Part shown: piece after piece, positions 22,170-32,463 of the stretch | Layout of the letters: every line of letters starts with the position of its first letter | How positions within the stretch are numbered: the first letter of the stretch is position 1 | Assembly: GCA_007922195.1 (NCBI GenBank) | Contig: ML681964.1 | Coordinates: 2,432,734 to 2,496,733, forward strand | Direction: 5' to 3' | DNA: 64,000 nucleotides | From: Podocnemis expansa | Taxonomy: Eukaryota > Chordata > Testudines > Podocnemididae | The notes under the pieces: model-generated | Told to the model about the DNA's origin: nothing | Databases searched by the model: none | The model's input: the letters and a program-made list of their open reading frames with translations, nothing else | Translations under genes and position numbers: made by a program

Positions 22170-22503
22170 CCCCCCCACCCATTCCTGCCCCTGCACCCCC
22201 TTCCACCCATCTCCCCCTGTCCCCAACACAATAAAAGGATGCACTGCACACAGAATGATTGTGTGGGTGTATTTTATTTATGGGGGAGAACTGGGTGGGA
22301 GCTGAGGGGCTTGGGGGGAGTGAGGGAGATGGGGGCAACGAGTGGGTTTGGGGAATGAAGGGGGTGGGGGCAGGTTCTAGTGGCGTCTGGCCAGAGGGTC
22401 CCAGGCCTGCATCTGGCCACCCTGAGTCCAGGACCTGCAGCGATGTGGGCTGCTGCTGCGGGGCCTGCGTTGGGGAATCCTTGGCCCAACGAGAGCCCCA
22501 GCC

Positions 22504-22725
22504 CTATGTCAGTGCCTCAAGGGCACAGGCCTGGTGCCCCACGAGGTCAGGCAGGCAGTACATCTGGGCCTGCTTGATCCTGTGGTGAACGTTCTCCTCC
22601 TCCCTCTTCTGCTCCTGCCAGGCTTGTAGGTCTGCCTTGGTGTGCTCAGCCAACTGGAGGTGGTCCTCCAGTACCTCCTCCCCGGAGTGACACCATCTCC
22701 TCCCGTGGGTCAGGCTGGTGTCAGA
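22504..22725 (-). pseudogene. Harbinger Myb-like gene, probable C-terminal exon
   Basis: The minus frame reads SDTSLTHGRRWCHSGEEVLE, then a charged helical segment (HLQLAEHTKADLQAWQEQKR, EEENVHHRIKQAQM), and stops with TAG at 22504-22506. A Gln/Glu-rich coiled tail is usual at the end of Harbinger-associated Myb proteins. An AG acceptor precedes 22725. The reading phase does not join neatly with the donor of the upstream exon, so splicing or sequence decay is unresolved. Confidence 0.5.
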
Positions 22726-23151
22726 CTTATAGAATATTCAGGACAGAAGCAAAGAACAGGGACAACCCCCATTAGGCAGTGAGGAGTGCAGACTGACAGC
22801 ATCTGCTGTCCCATACCATCCCCTTGCTTCCCACTCCCCCTGTCCTTTGGGACAGGGACCCCTTAGGATACGCCACTATGCTCTGCTGCACGTGCAGTGC
22901 CCAGGACAGTGACCCCAGGCAGCCTGACCTGCAGGGTCTCTCCTGAGGCCATGTGCCTTGCCTGTCCCGCTGACAGTGCCCCTACTCCATGTCCTGCCAG
23001 GTCCCTGCCCCTCTCAGTTCTGGGTTCCCCCTACCACATGGCCCCCTGCGCCTGTGGGGGTGCCTCTGCCCCTCCCTGGGACCCTGCCTGTCCCCTATAG
23101 TCCCTGTCCCACCTGCCTGCCCCACCATGCCCGTAGGGAAGGAGCACTCAC

Positions 23152-23699
23152 CAGCACATGCACCAGGAGCCCAGTGCAATGTCCCCTTGTCCATGGTGGG
23201 GGGAGCCTCCTCCTGGGGTCCCTGGGATGAGCTCCAGGTTGGCACTGCTTGGGGCCAGGGCGGTGCCCTGCCCCAGGGTGCTTGTGTCCCACTGGCTCTG
23301 CAACATGTCCTCATCCATTAAGCCCTCCTCCTGGTTATCAATGGCACCAGCTGGCTGGCTATCATCAGCCTCCTGGCCCAGGAAGGAGTGCAGTTGGGTG
23401 TAATAGGGGCAGGTGGTGTCAGCTGCCACTGAGCACTTCATGGCCTCCCAGGCCTTGTGATAACCTTGATGGAGGTCTTCGACCTTCACCCACACATGCT
23501 TGGTGGTGTAGGTCTGGCCCCTCTCTGCTAGGGCCTCGGAGACAGACATATACATGTCCCAGTTCCTCTGGCTCTCCTGGAGTTGTGAGTGTATTGCCTT
23601 ATCCTCCAAAATGGTCAGGAGATCTAAGATCTCTTGCGGGGTCCAGGATAGGGCTCGCTTCCTGGCATGCCTGGCTCTGCTCTCGGCCATGCCTGCCAC
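23152..23699 (-). CDS. Harbinger Myb/SANT-like DNA-binding protein, exon 1
   Basis: The frame opens at 23699 (MAGMAESRARHARKRALSWT) and encodes a Myb/SANT-like domain in about residues 15-95. Landmarks are SWTPQEILDLLTILED, RNWDMYMSVSEALAERG, the VKVEDLHQGYHKA helix and a YYTQLHSFLG block. An acidic/low-complexity tail follows. In PIF/Harbinger elements this second protein helps the transposase bind termini and enter the nucleus. A GTGAGT donor begins at 23151. About 180 codons are free of stops, in the orientation convergent with the transposase remnant. It is most simply TE cargo; domestication is not shown. Confidence 0.7.
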
Positions 23700-24247
23700 A
23701 CAGCTGGAGCCCTGGCTAGCTGTGGCTCTGGAGTATGGTGGGCTGGGCTTTAACCTGTCCTGAGACTGGGCAGGACAGGCACTTCCTGGTTTTCAGAAAA
23801 GTTTCAGATGACCAGAAGGCCAATTAAGTTGACTTAAGCCTAATACCACACTACATTGGCTTAAGTCAAGTTAATAAAGTTGATTTGGGAGTTATTAAGT
23901 CAACTTAAGCAAACGTTTAAGATGACAATTAATTCCAAATGTAGCCTGGGCTTTGCTTAAGCCAATTAGAATCACAGAATCATAGACTCATAGGGTTGGA
24001 AGGGACCTCATGAGGTCATCTAGTCCAACCCCCTGCTAAAAGCAGGACCACTCCCACTAACTTATGCCAGCCAAGATAATGTCTAATCAGACCTTAAATA
24101 TCTCCAAAGATGGAGATTCCACCACCTCCCTAGGCAACCAATTCAAATGCTTCACCACTTTCCTAGTGAGAAAGTTTTTCCTGATATCCAACCTTGACCT
24201 CCCCAGCTGCAACTTGAAACCATTGTTCCTTCTTCTGTCCTCTGTTA

Positions 24248-24976
24248 CTACTGATACAGCCTACCTCCCTCCTCTCTGGAGCACCCCTTCAAGTAGTTGA
24301 AGGTTGCTATCAAATCCCCTCTCAATCTTCTCTTCTGCAGGCTAAATAAGCCTAGTTCCTTCAGTCTCTTCTCATAAGTCATGTGCCCCAAGCCCCTAAT
24401 CATTTTTGTTGCCCTCCACTGGCCTCTTTCTAATTTGTCCACATCCTTTTTGTAGTGGGGAGCCCAAAAATGGACACAGTATTCCAGATGCAGCCTCACC
24501 AGTGCCAAATAGAGGGGAATAATCACAGCCCTCCGTCTGCTGGCAACACTCCTACTGATACAGCCCAATATGCCATTAGCCTTTTTGGCTACAAGAGCAC
24601 ACTGTTGGCTCATATCCAGCTTCCCAACCAAAATAACCCAGAGGTCCTTTTCTACAGTACTGCTGTTTAGCTGACTGGTCCCTAGCCTGTATCAGTGCAT
24701 GGGGTTTTTCCGTCTCAAGTGCAGGACTCTGCATTTGTCCTTGCTGAACCACATGAGATTTCTTTTGGCCCACTGCTCCAATTTGTCTAAGTCTCCCTGA
24801 ATCCTATTCCCACCCTCCAGTGTGTCTACCATTCCCCCCAGCTTGGTGTCATCCACAAACTTACTGAGCATGCAATCTATTCCATCATCAAGATCGTTAA
24901 TGAAGATGTTGAAGACAATGGCCCCCTGGAACCACCCCTGGGGCACTCCACTCATTACTGGTTGCCAACTAGACAT
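24248..24976 (-). pseudogene. CR1 ORF2 reverse transcriptase, C-terminal part (decayed)
   Basis: Two open pieces (24976-24692 and 24631-24248) encode RT motif B (SGVPQGWFQGAIVFNIFIND), motif C as FVDD, then NLMWFSKDKCRVLHLRRKNP and the C-terminal [20 protein letters not shown] block. Compared with the plus copy nearby, GS-V-L after PQG is changed to GWFQ and the pieces are separated by stops. It belongs to the interrupted minus-strand CR1. Confidence 0.85.
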
Positions 24977-25497
24977 TGAGGCATTGATTCTTACCTGCTG
25001 GGCCCATTGATCTAGCCAGTTTTCTGTCCACCTTACGGTTCACTCATTCAACCCATACTTCCTTAACTTATTGACGAGAATGCTGTGGGAAACTGTATCA
25101 AAAGCCTTGTGAAAGTTAAAGTATATCGCATCAACAGCTATTCCTGCACCCACAAATCCAGTCATCTCATCATAGAAGACAATGAGGGTGGTCAGGCATG
25201 ATTTGCCCTTGGTGACTGCTCCTGATTACTCTATTTTCCTCCAAGTGTTTCAGGATGGATTCTTTGAGGACCTGCTTCATGATTTTTCCAGGGATTGAGG
25301 TGAGGCTGACTAGTCTATAGTTCCCTGGATCCTCCATTTTCCCTTTCTCGAAGATAGGTACTGTATATGCCTTCTTCCAATCCTCCAGGACCTCCCCTGT
25401 TCACCATGAATTTTCAAAGATAATGGCCAGTGGCTCTGCAATCACATCGGCCAACTCCCTCAGCACCCCTGGATGCAGTTCATCTGGTCCCATAGAT

Positions 25498-27165
25498 CTT
25501 TCACAAGCAAGGTCAGCTCCCAGCCCACTACACTAGGTACGGGGGACTGGGGAGAAGAAGAGAGGCCCTTGGTGACAGAAGGTCAGGTTAGGGACTGCTT
25601 AAAGAAACTAGATGTGCACAAGTCCATGGGGCCGGATGAACTGCATCCGAGGGTGCTGAGGGAGCTGGCTGATGAGATAGCAGTACCGTTGGCCATTATC
25701 TTTGAAAACTCGTGGCGAACGGGGGAGGTGCCAGAGGACTGGAAAAAAGCAAATATAGTACCTATCTTCAAGAAAGGCAAAAAGGAGGATCCAGGGAATT
25801 ACAGACCTGTCAGCCTCACCTCAATCCCTGGAAAAATCATGGAGCAGCTTCTCAAAGAATCCATCCTGAAACACTTGGAGGAAAATAGAGTAATCAGGAA
25901 CAGTCAGCATGGATTTACCAAGGGTAAATCATGCCTGACCAACCTCATCGCCTTCTATGATGAGATGACTGGATTTGTGGATGCGGGAAGAGCCGTTGAT
26001 GTGATATACCTTGACTTTAGCAAGGCTTTTGATACGGTTTCCCACAGCATTCTCATTGGCAAATTAAGGAAGTATGGGTTAGATGCATGGACTGTAAGGT
26101 GGATAGAAAACTGGCTAGAACAACGGTTTCAGCATGTAGGAATCAATGGCTCCATGTCAAGTTGGCAGGCAGTAACAAGTGGTGTGCCGCAGGGGTCGGT
26201 CCTGGGGCCAGTTCTGTTCAATGTTTTCATTAATGATCTGGATGATGGGATAGATTGCACACTTAGTAAGTTTGCAGATGATACCAAACTGGGGGGAACG
26301 GTAGACACCCTAGAGGGCAGAGACAGGATTCAGGGAGACCTAGACAAACTGGAGCAGTGGGCCAAGAGGAATCTCATGAGGTTCAACAAGGACAAGTGTA
26401 AAATCCTGCACTTGGGACGAAAAAACCCCATGTACTGCTACAGGCTGGGGAGTGATCAGCTAAATAGCAGCACTGGAGAAAAGGACCTGGGAGTCATGGT
26501 GGATGGGAAGCTGGATATGAGTCAGCAGTGTGCTCTTGCTGCCAAAAAGGCCAATGGCATACTGGGCTGCATCAGAAGAAGTGTTGCCAGCAGATCAAGG
26601 GATGTGATCATTCCCCTCTATTCTGCACTAGTGAGGCCACATCTGGAATACTGTGTCCAGTTTTGGGCTCCCCACTACAAAAAGGACATGGACAAATTAG
26701 AGAGAGTCCAGAGGAGGGCAACCAAAATGATCAAAGGGCTGGAGCACAAGCCCTATGAAGAAAGACTGAAGGAACTAGGCTTATTTAGCCTACAGAAGAG
26801 AAGACTGAGGGGGGATTTGATAGCAACCTTCAACTACTTGAAGGGTTGCTCCAAGGAGGAGGGAGCTCGACTGTTCTCGGTAGTAACAGAGGGCAGAACG
26901 AGAAGCAATGGCTTCAAGTTACAGCTGGGGCGGTCCAGGCTGGATATTAGGAAAAACTTCCTTACTAGGCGAGTGGTGAAGCATTGGAATAAGCTGCCTA
27001 GGGAGGTGGTGGAATCTCCATCTCTGGAGGTGTTCAAGTCCCAGCTGGACAAAACCCTGAGTGGGATGATCTAATGGGAGTGGTCCTGCTTTTTTTGGCA
27101 GGGGGTTGGACTAGATGACCTCGTGGGGTCCCTTCCAACCCTATGATTCTATGATTCTATGATCT
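25498..27165 (+). mobile_element. 5'-truncated CR1 LINE inserted in an older CR1
   Basis: The copy ends with CCCTATGATTCTATGATTCT, the characteristic CR1 3' octamer repeat, and begins abruptly within ORF2. On both sides the minus-strand CR1 sequence resumes (CCCATAGATC at the left, ATCTGTGGACATC at the right), fixing insertion into that element with a very short shared ATCT-like target. 5' truncation is the usual product of incomplete target-primed reverse transcription. Confidence 0.92.
25500..27074 (+). CDS. CR1 ORF2 reverse transcriptase fragment, unbroken frame
   Basis: About 525 codons are open to TAA at 27072-27074. Numbering from the in-frame ATG at 25473, RT motif A lies near residues 178-190 ([14 protein letters not shown]; Asp181), motif B at 237-256 ([20 protein letters not shown]) and the catalytic motif C at 267-270 (FADD). 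The thumb/C-terminal region follows, with [20 protein letters not shown]. Endonuclease and the start of RT are missing through 5' truncation, so it cannot mobilise itself. The lack of stops over 1.5 kb indicates recent insertion. The N-terminal 8-9 residues belong to the flanking element. Confidence 0.88.
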   Translation, partial: FTSKVSSQPTTLGTGDWGEEERPLVTEGQVRDCLKKLDVHKSMGPDELHPRVLRELADEIAVPLAIIFENSWRTGEVPEDWKKANIVPIFKKGKKEDPGNYRPVSLTSIPGKIMEQLLKESILKHLEENRVIRNSQHGFTKGKSCLTNLIAFYDEMTGFVDAGRAVDVIYLDFSKAFDTVSHSILIGKLRKYGLDAWTVRWIENWLEQRFQHVGINGSMSSWQAVTSGVPQGSVLGPVLFNVFINDLDDGIDCTLSKFADDTKLGGTVDTLEGRDRIQGDLDKLEQWAKRNLMRFNKDKCKILHLGRKNPMYCYRLGSDQLNSSTGEKDLGVMVDGKLDMSQQCALAAKKANGILGCIRRSVASRSRDVIIPLYSALVRPHLEYCVQFWAPHYKKDMDKLERVQRRATKMIKGLEHKPYEERLKELGLFSLQKRRLRGDLIATFNYLKGCSKEEGARLFSVVTEGRTRSNGFKLQLGRSRLDIRKNFLTRRVVKHWNKLPREVVESPSLEVFKSQLDKTLSGMI

Positions 27166-27247
27166 GTGGACATCTAACTTTTTAAGTAGTCCCTAACCTG
27201 ACCTGCCATCATCATGGGCCGCTCTCCTTCTTTCCATTCTGTGTTAC

Positions 27248-27793
27248 TCAGCGCAGTAGCCTGGGAGCTGAGCTGCCTGTGAAGGCTGAAGTAAAAAAAT
27301 CATTGAGTGCGTCAGCCTTTTCCACATCATCCACCATGAGGATACCTGCCCCATACAGTAAGACACCTACACCATCCCTAATCCTCTTCTTCTTGCTGAC
27401 ATACTTGTAGAACCCCTTCCTGTTACTCTTCACATCCCTTGCTAGTTTCAACTCCAATTGCCCTTTGGCCTTTCTGGTTTTATCCCTGCAGTCCCAAGCA
27501 CTGTCTATATATGCCTCCCCAGTCATCTGTCCAAGCTTCCACTTCTTATAAGCTTCCTTTTTATGTTTCATCTCACTGCAGAGTCCTCTGCTAAGCCATA
27601 CTGGGTGCCTTCCATATTTGCTGTTCTTTCTGCACATTAGTATGGTATTTTCCTGTGTTCTTAGCAGGGTTTCTTTAAAATACAGCCAGCTCTCTTGGAC
27701 GCCTTTCCTTTCCAGATCAAGCTCCCAGGGAATCCTGCCCATCAGTTCCTGGAAGGAACCAAAATCTGCTTTTATGAAGCCCAGGGTTTGCAT
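27248..27793 (-). pseudogene. CR1 ORF2 segment between endonuclease and RT
   Basis: Open frame of 181 codons (MQTLGFIKADFGSFQELMGR, KKEAYKKWKLGQMTGEAY, VKSNRKGFYKYVSKKK, DDVEKADALNDFFTSAF). This is the linker/N-terminal RT region of CR1 ORF2. It is in a different frame from the upstream endonuclease block, so a frameshift lies near 27800-27835. Confidence 0.85.
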
Positions 27794-28566
27794 TATGTTC
27801 TCCTTTCCTTTCTTCCTTTGATCAGGATTCTGAACTCCACCATCTCATGGTCACTGCTGCCCAGGTTGCCATTCATTTTTACTTCCCCAATCAAGTCTTC
27901 TCTGTTTGTGAGCAGCAGGTTGAGAGGTTCAAGGCCTCTGGTTGGCTCCTCCAGCATTTGTAGCAGGAAGTTGTCTTCAATGATCTCCGAAAGCTTCCTG
28001 AATTGCCTATGCACTGCTGTATTGCCCTCCCAGCAGATGTCAGAATAACTGAAATCCCCCATGAGAACCAGGGCCTGTGATCTGGAAACTTCTGCTAGTT
28101 ATCTACAAAATGCCTCATCCACCTCCTCCTTCTGATCTGGCGGTCTGTAGCAGACACCCACTGCAACATCCCCCTTGTTGCACTCCCCTCTAAACTTAAC
28201 CCACAGACTTTCAACTGGCTTGTTTCCACTTTCATAGTGGAACTCCAAGCAGTCATACAGCTCTTTTACATATAGTGCTACACTTCCAACTCTTCTTCCC
28301 TCCCTGTCCTTCCTGAACAATTTATACCCATCCATGGCAGAGCTCCAGTCATCCAAGCTATCCCACCATGTCACTGCTATTCCAATTATATCATAGTTCT
28401 CTGTCTGTGCCAATACTTCCAATTCTTTCTGCTTATTTCCCAGGCTCCTCGCATTTGTGTACAGGCACCTAAAATACTGGTCCAACTGTCCTACTTTCCT
28501 CTGTTGATTATCTCCCCTGTTGCATCTTCCTCCTTGCATTTTTTCCCCAGTGTCTTCCTTCCCCAC
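27793..28566 (-). pseudogene. CR1 ORF2 AP-endonuclease domain with stop and altered active site
   Basis: The block begins around 28480 with RCLYTNARSLGNKQKELEVL, continues NYDIIGIAVTWWDSLDDW, GSVALYVKEL and VGVCYRPPDQKEEVDEAF, then meets an in-frame TAA at 28099-28101. The same frame carries on with MGDFSYSDICWEG and SSDHEMVEF (the conserved SDH motif). In active CR1 the 'IIGI.ETWW' segment carries the metal-binding Glu. Here it reads AVTWW, so the Glu is lost. Endonuclease activity is therefore unlikely even ignoring the stop. Confidence 0.88.
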
Positions 28567-28732
28567 TCATTATGACACTTAAGATAATGCTTTGATTCCC
28601 CTCCCCCGTTCCGATTACTCTCTCTATTATCCTTTCTGTTACAGTCCCTGCACTCCCCAAGTTCCATCCCTTCCCCCAGGTCTCCCACATTGTCACTTAC
28701 CTGTGGGCTTTGGTCGCCTTCCCCCTTCAAAC

Positions 28733-29794
28733 CTAGCTTAAAGCCCTCCTCACTCGATTAGCCAGTTGATGTCTGAATATTCTCTTCGCCTTCCTCAACA
28801 GGTGGAGTCCATCTTTGCCAAGCAGTCCTTCCTGGAACAGTATTCCATGGTGAAAGAAGCCAAAGACCTTCCGATGAGACCAGCTTCGCAGCCAGGCATT
28901 CACTTCCAGGATGCATCTGTCTCTGCTCAGGCCCCTCCCCTTGACCGGACGGATCAAGGAGAACACCACCTGTGCACCAAACTCCTTCACCCACGCTCCC
29001 AGAGCTCTGTAGTCACCTTTGATCTGCTGAGGATCATCTCTTGCAGTATGATTGGTTCCCACATGGATGAGTAGCATGGGGTAGTAGTCAGAGGGGCGGA
29101 TGTTTCTCAACAATCCATCCGTAACGTCTCAGATGTGGGCCCCTGGCAGACAGCATACCTCCTAAGAGGTCTTGTTAGGGTGACAGGTGGGTGCCTCTGC
29201 CCACCTCAGAAGTGAGTCCCCAACCAACACAACTCTACGTTTCTTCCTAGGTGCAGTGGATGTGATCCTCCCAGCCTCAGGGGTGCATGGTTTCTCTTCT
29301 TCCACCTCATCCTTCATCTCTAGCACCACATGATGGTTCTCCACCAAAATGGACGATGCGATAGGAGCAGGGGTGGAGCACTGTCTGCTGCCAGAAGTAA
29401 CCAGCTGCCAGTGTCCTCCCTGTGCCAGAGCCATCTCCTCCTTCTCTTGTGATGTGGCAGCAGTCCTCTGTACCTGGATAGATTCCTCAGCCTTAGATGT
29501 CTCCTCACGGATGCTATCAAGGAATTTCTCCAGTGCAAGAATACTCCTGAGCCTAGACACCTCCTCCTGTAATTCTCCCCCCTGCCTCCTGAGAGATTCC
29601 ACCAGAAGACACCTGTCACACTGAATGAGCACCCCAGCCTGATTGTCTGCAAGAGGGAAATGCAGGCCACTGTCCCTGCATGTCCACACCAGGATCTGGG
29701 TAGAGATATCCATGATTAGAATATCTGTCTGACTACAGGCACAGGAAAAGGAGACAGAGAGGGTGCTGGCACAAGCAGTGCAGCTACTCTTCAC
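28733..29794 (-). pseudogene. CR1 ORF1 (zinc/coiled-coil plus esterase domain), two in-frame stops
   Basis: The N-terminal part (29794-29162) has a Cys-rich start, CDRCLLVESLRRQGGELQEE coiled coil, an acidic linker and RRVVLVGDSLLRWAEAP, the GDS block I of the CR1 ORF1 SGNH-type esterase. A TAG and a TGA then occur in the same frame before SDYYPMLLIHVGTN (block III) and GKDGLHLLRKAKRIF (block V Asp-His). So the whole ORF1 is collinear but broken by two stops. ORF1 proteins act in RNP formation with the LINE RNA. Confidence 0.85.
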
Positions 29795-30176
29795 TATAGC
29801 AGCTTCACCAACTCCTTCCCAACCTCCCTCTCAAACTCCCCTGGCTTTTAAGGCCTTCTCTATCTAGGTCAGCCCATGCCCCTTGTTAAGCACCCAAGGG
29901 AAGGGTGATCACAAGGCTGACTGAGGCTGATCAAAGGTGAGCAGGGAACAAACAGCATCCAGACACACAAGCAATCATAATCACAATCCCAATTCACACA
30001 GTTATTGACAACGGAAATCACCTGTAAGAAAGGCACAAACATACAGTTAGCAATTCCCTCATCCCAAGGTTTGCTCGCCCTTGCTCCTTTGCCTCCTTCT
30101 CAGGGCTTCACTACTCCTTCCCTCTCAAACTCCCCTGTTCTCAAGTTGACTTAAGCCCCTAGTGTAGACATAACCC

Positions 30177-30235
30177 TTGTTAGCTTTGCTGAACTTGACT
30201 AAACAAACACAGCTACCCCTTTGGGCCTTCCCCAT
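30177..30235 (+). mobile_element. PLE terminus resuming after Harbinger
   Basis: TTGTTAGCTTTGCTGAACTT, then GACTAAACAAACACAGCTAC and CCCTTTGG is the distal part of the PLE end that was interrupted at 21564 (ACTCCTTG). This supports Harbinger inserting into a pre-existing PLE. Confidence 0.75.
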
Positions 30236-32149
30236 CCAAGAGTTACTTTCAAACTACTTTAAAAGACAATAAATATGTATTTACATATTGCATAAATAGA
30301 CCCATGAAGCTAACAAAGGTTGGAGGCAAAACTATGATAATAACAAATTGGGGAAAAGACAGCATGGTGTTTACACCCAGTAGCAGAAAGAAGCTTCATC
30401 TGGTTGTACTTTTCAGATAATACATTGCAAAGGTTTACTGATCTACAAAGATTGAGATAGGAAGGGTAAACCTCAAGTGATAAAATATTGAATCGACTGA
30501 ATTTGTTCAATATTATCATATCATAAAAGTGTATCAAGTGAGATCTTCATCCTATATATATAGTTGCTTTGTGTTCTGTATAAACCAACTCCATGCTGTG
30601 TTTAGAGGGAGGAAAGGGTGTATTTACTTTATTTAGTTAAGCTTATAAGCTGTGATATGGTTTTGTGTCTTTAGAGGAAGAAATGAACAATATTTTTTCA
30701 CTGAATTGTCCAGGAAAGGGCTGGACATTGCAGAGCATGCAGATTTGAGAGAATTTGGTTTTGGGGTGATCCTGCAAATTGTAACCAAGGATGGTAGATA
30801 ATGGCGGGGAGGGGCTGTAGACGGGCTACCGGGGTCAGAGATGTAGAATCTTGGCAGTCTTGCACACAGTCAGGGTGTGACCTTCATGCTGGTAGGTAGA
30901 CTGTGATTATCCCAAATTGAGATCTTCAGCAGGAAAATACTGTGACGCACCCTGGCTTACAGAGCAGGCAGTGACACACCCCTTACTCGAATGGACTGCA
31001 TCCCAGACCATCACAACCATGCTACCTTTTATGAAGGTATCGGGAGTGCAGAGTTTTAGCTCCTATTACAATGCCGGGTTTTTCCGCCTTTGTGTAATCA
31101 TCTCTGCTAGTTTGGACCTGTTACTAATAATTCATACATCTCTGTAAAAATGTGTGCAGCCTCAAGCAACGGATTTCCAAAAGGTTACACAAATTGCAAA
31201 GTTTTATGAAGGACTACTTCAAAGTGGACTTCTCACAGCATTATGCTTATCTCCCAGATATAATCAAATTAAAACATCTGCTCTGTGTGTGTGTAATCAC
31301 CCATCACACACAGGGGATCAGTGTGTTATCAATCCCTGAATAAATCAGAGGAAAGAACAATTATATTATCTGCAAGATTTATCTTACTGATGCTTTCTGT
31401 ATATGGACAAAACTCCTGAAAGTCACTTTGCTGAATCAAATCCTGAAATGTTATTAAAATTAACATTACACTTTCAAGCACTGACACTTAAATAATCCCC
31501 ATGTAACGTTCATCAGAACTCAAGCCAACCCCAACTGACGTTCATTGATTTACTGTCTCATTGTTTTTAATATTTCCATATTAGGATCCCTAGCAGTGAA
31601 AATAGAAATGTCGAAATACCAGAAGATTAGTTTTCTTATATTTCTGGCCGGACTAGAAGCAGGAAATACCAATACTCTCACAATGAGGCCTAGTTGATGC
31701 ACAATTCCAATCCAAATTTGCAGCAACAAAGCTTTTGGAGAATTCTCTTCTGGTTCTTGTAGTGCACCTATCACCATGGTATCTTAGTTTAGGTAAAATC
31801 CTGAACCTTTCTGGGAATCATTAGCTAAAAATGCTTATATATGTCTTCTCTGGAGTTCTTCACTTTGCATTTGTACAAGCCACTGACAAAAAAGAGAAAA
31901 AAAAGGCCATCTTAGCTCATGTGATTAAAAAGCATTGACTGAAATTACTCTGGAAAACTCAGGGGTATTTTAAGGTGGTTGCTCGAAATTTGGAGTTACC
32001 ATTGCTTCCAAGGGGAGGCTACACTCTATTTGTATTATTTGTTATTAAATTGCTTGTTATTTTACATCTCTAAGTAGAGGCAAGTTGACTATTGGTTTCA
32101 GAGTTTCTGCAGACTTCCACAACTATCAAACAATCTAAGCATATTCTAA
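30236..32149. other. Non-coding stretch, possible LTR-like remnant
   Basis: Around 30790-30990 a G+C-richer segment ends in GTGACGCACCCTGG and GCAGTGACACACCCC, reminiscent of a decayed retroelement terminus, but I cannot define ends. The remainder is AT-rich and unassigned. Confidence 0.3.
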
Positions 32150-32463
32150 CACAATCAGGTCCATTAACAGCAGTGGGGCAAGGGGGTATTGCCCAGGGGT
32201 TTCACGATTTAAAAGCACCTGGCTGGATTGGAGGATAGATACATATCCTCCTCTTCTCCACATCCCCAGACACCTTCTACTTTCACTCCCTGCCCCTGAG
32301 TTGAGCTTATATTTATTACATGCCATGCATGTTCCCGGACAGGCTCAGGAGGTGGTATATGGCTACTCAGCTTCCTGGGTTTATAAGTAATCTCCCTAGA
32401 GAGTCCAAGGGACCCAGGAAGCTAAGCAGTTGATAATACCTCTTTTGCCATTGCCCAGGAATC
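32150..32463 (+). repeat. Unclassified repeat family with palindromic core (copy A)
   Basis: The segment shares collinear text with the reverse strand of 47820-48200, including GCCCAGGG, ATAGATACATAT, TTATTTATTACATGCCATG-like and TCAGCTTCC. Its right part folds back: TTATTACATGCCATG, TTCCCGG and GGAGGTGGTAT...GCTTCCTGGG mirror GACCCAGGAAGCTAAG...ATACCTCTTTT...GCCCAGGA. Confidence 0.65.

Larger units (their letters stand above)
23968..30136 (-). mobile_element. Near full-length CR1 LINE, interrupted
   Basis: The 3' end at 23968 shows the reverse-complement CR1 terminus (CATAGGGTTGGAAGGGACCT, next to AATCATAGACTCATAG). ORF1, the endonuclease and pre-RT parts of ORF2, and the RT C-terminal part follow toward higher coordinates. 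The 5' UTR extends to about 30136 with a repeated CCCTCTCAAACTCCCCTG (29830s and 30120s). Subtracting the 1.67-kb plus-strand insertion leaves about 4.5 kb, the usual complete CR1 length. Stops and a frameshift make it inactive. Confidence 0.88.
21565..30176. mobile_element. PIF/Harbinger transposon, interrupted by CR1 elements
   Basis: The left end GCGATGTCTACACTAG and right end CTAGTGTAGACATAACCC are inverted repeats. TTG lies on both sides (21562-21564 and 30177-30179), a 3-bp duplication of the size used by this superfamily though not the preferred TWA. Inside are a plus-strand transposase N-terminal remnant and a minus-strand Myb/SANT-like gene, the two-gene set typical of Harbinger. A full-length CR1 (23968-30136) splits its right end. 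Without CR1 it is about 2.4 kb, internally deleted and non-autonomous. Confidence 0.75.
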
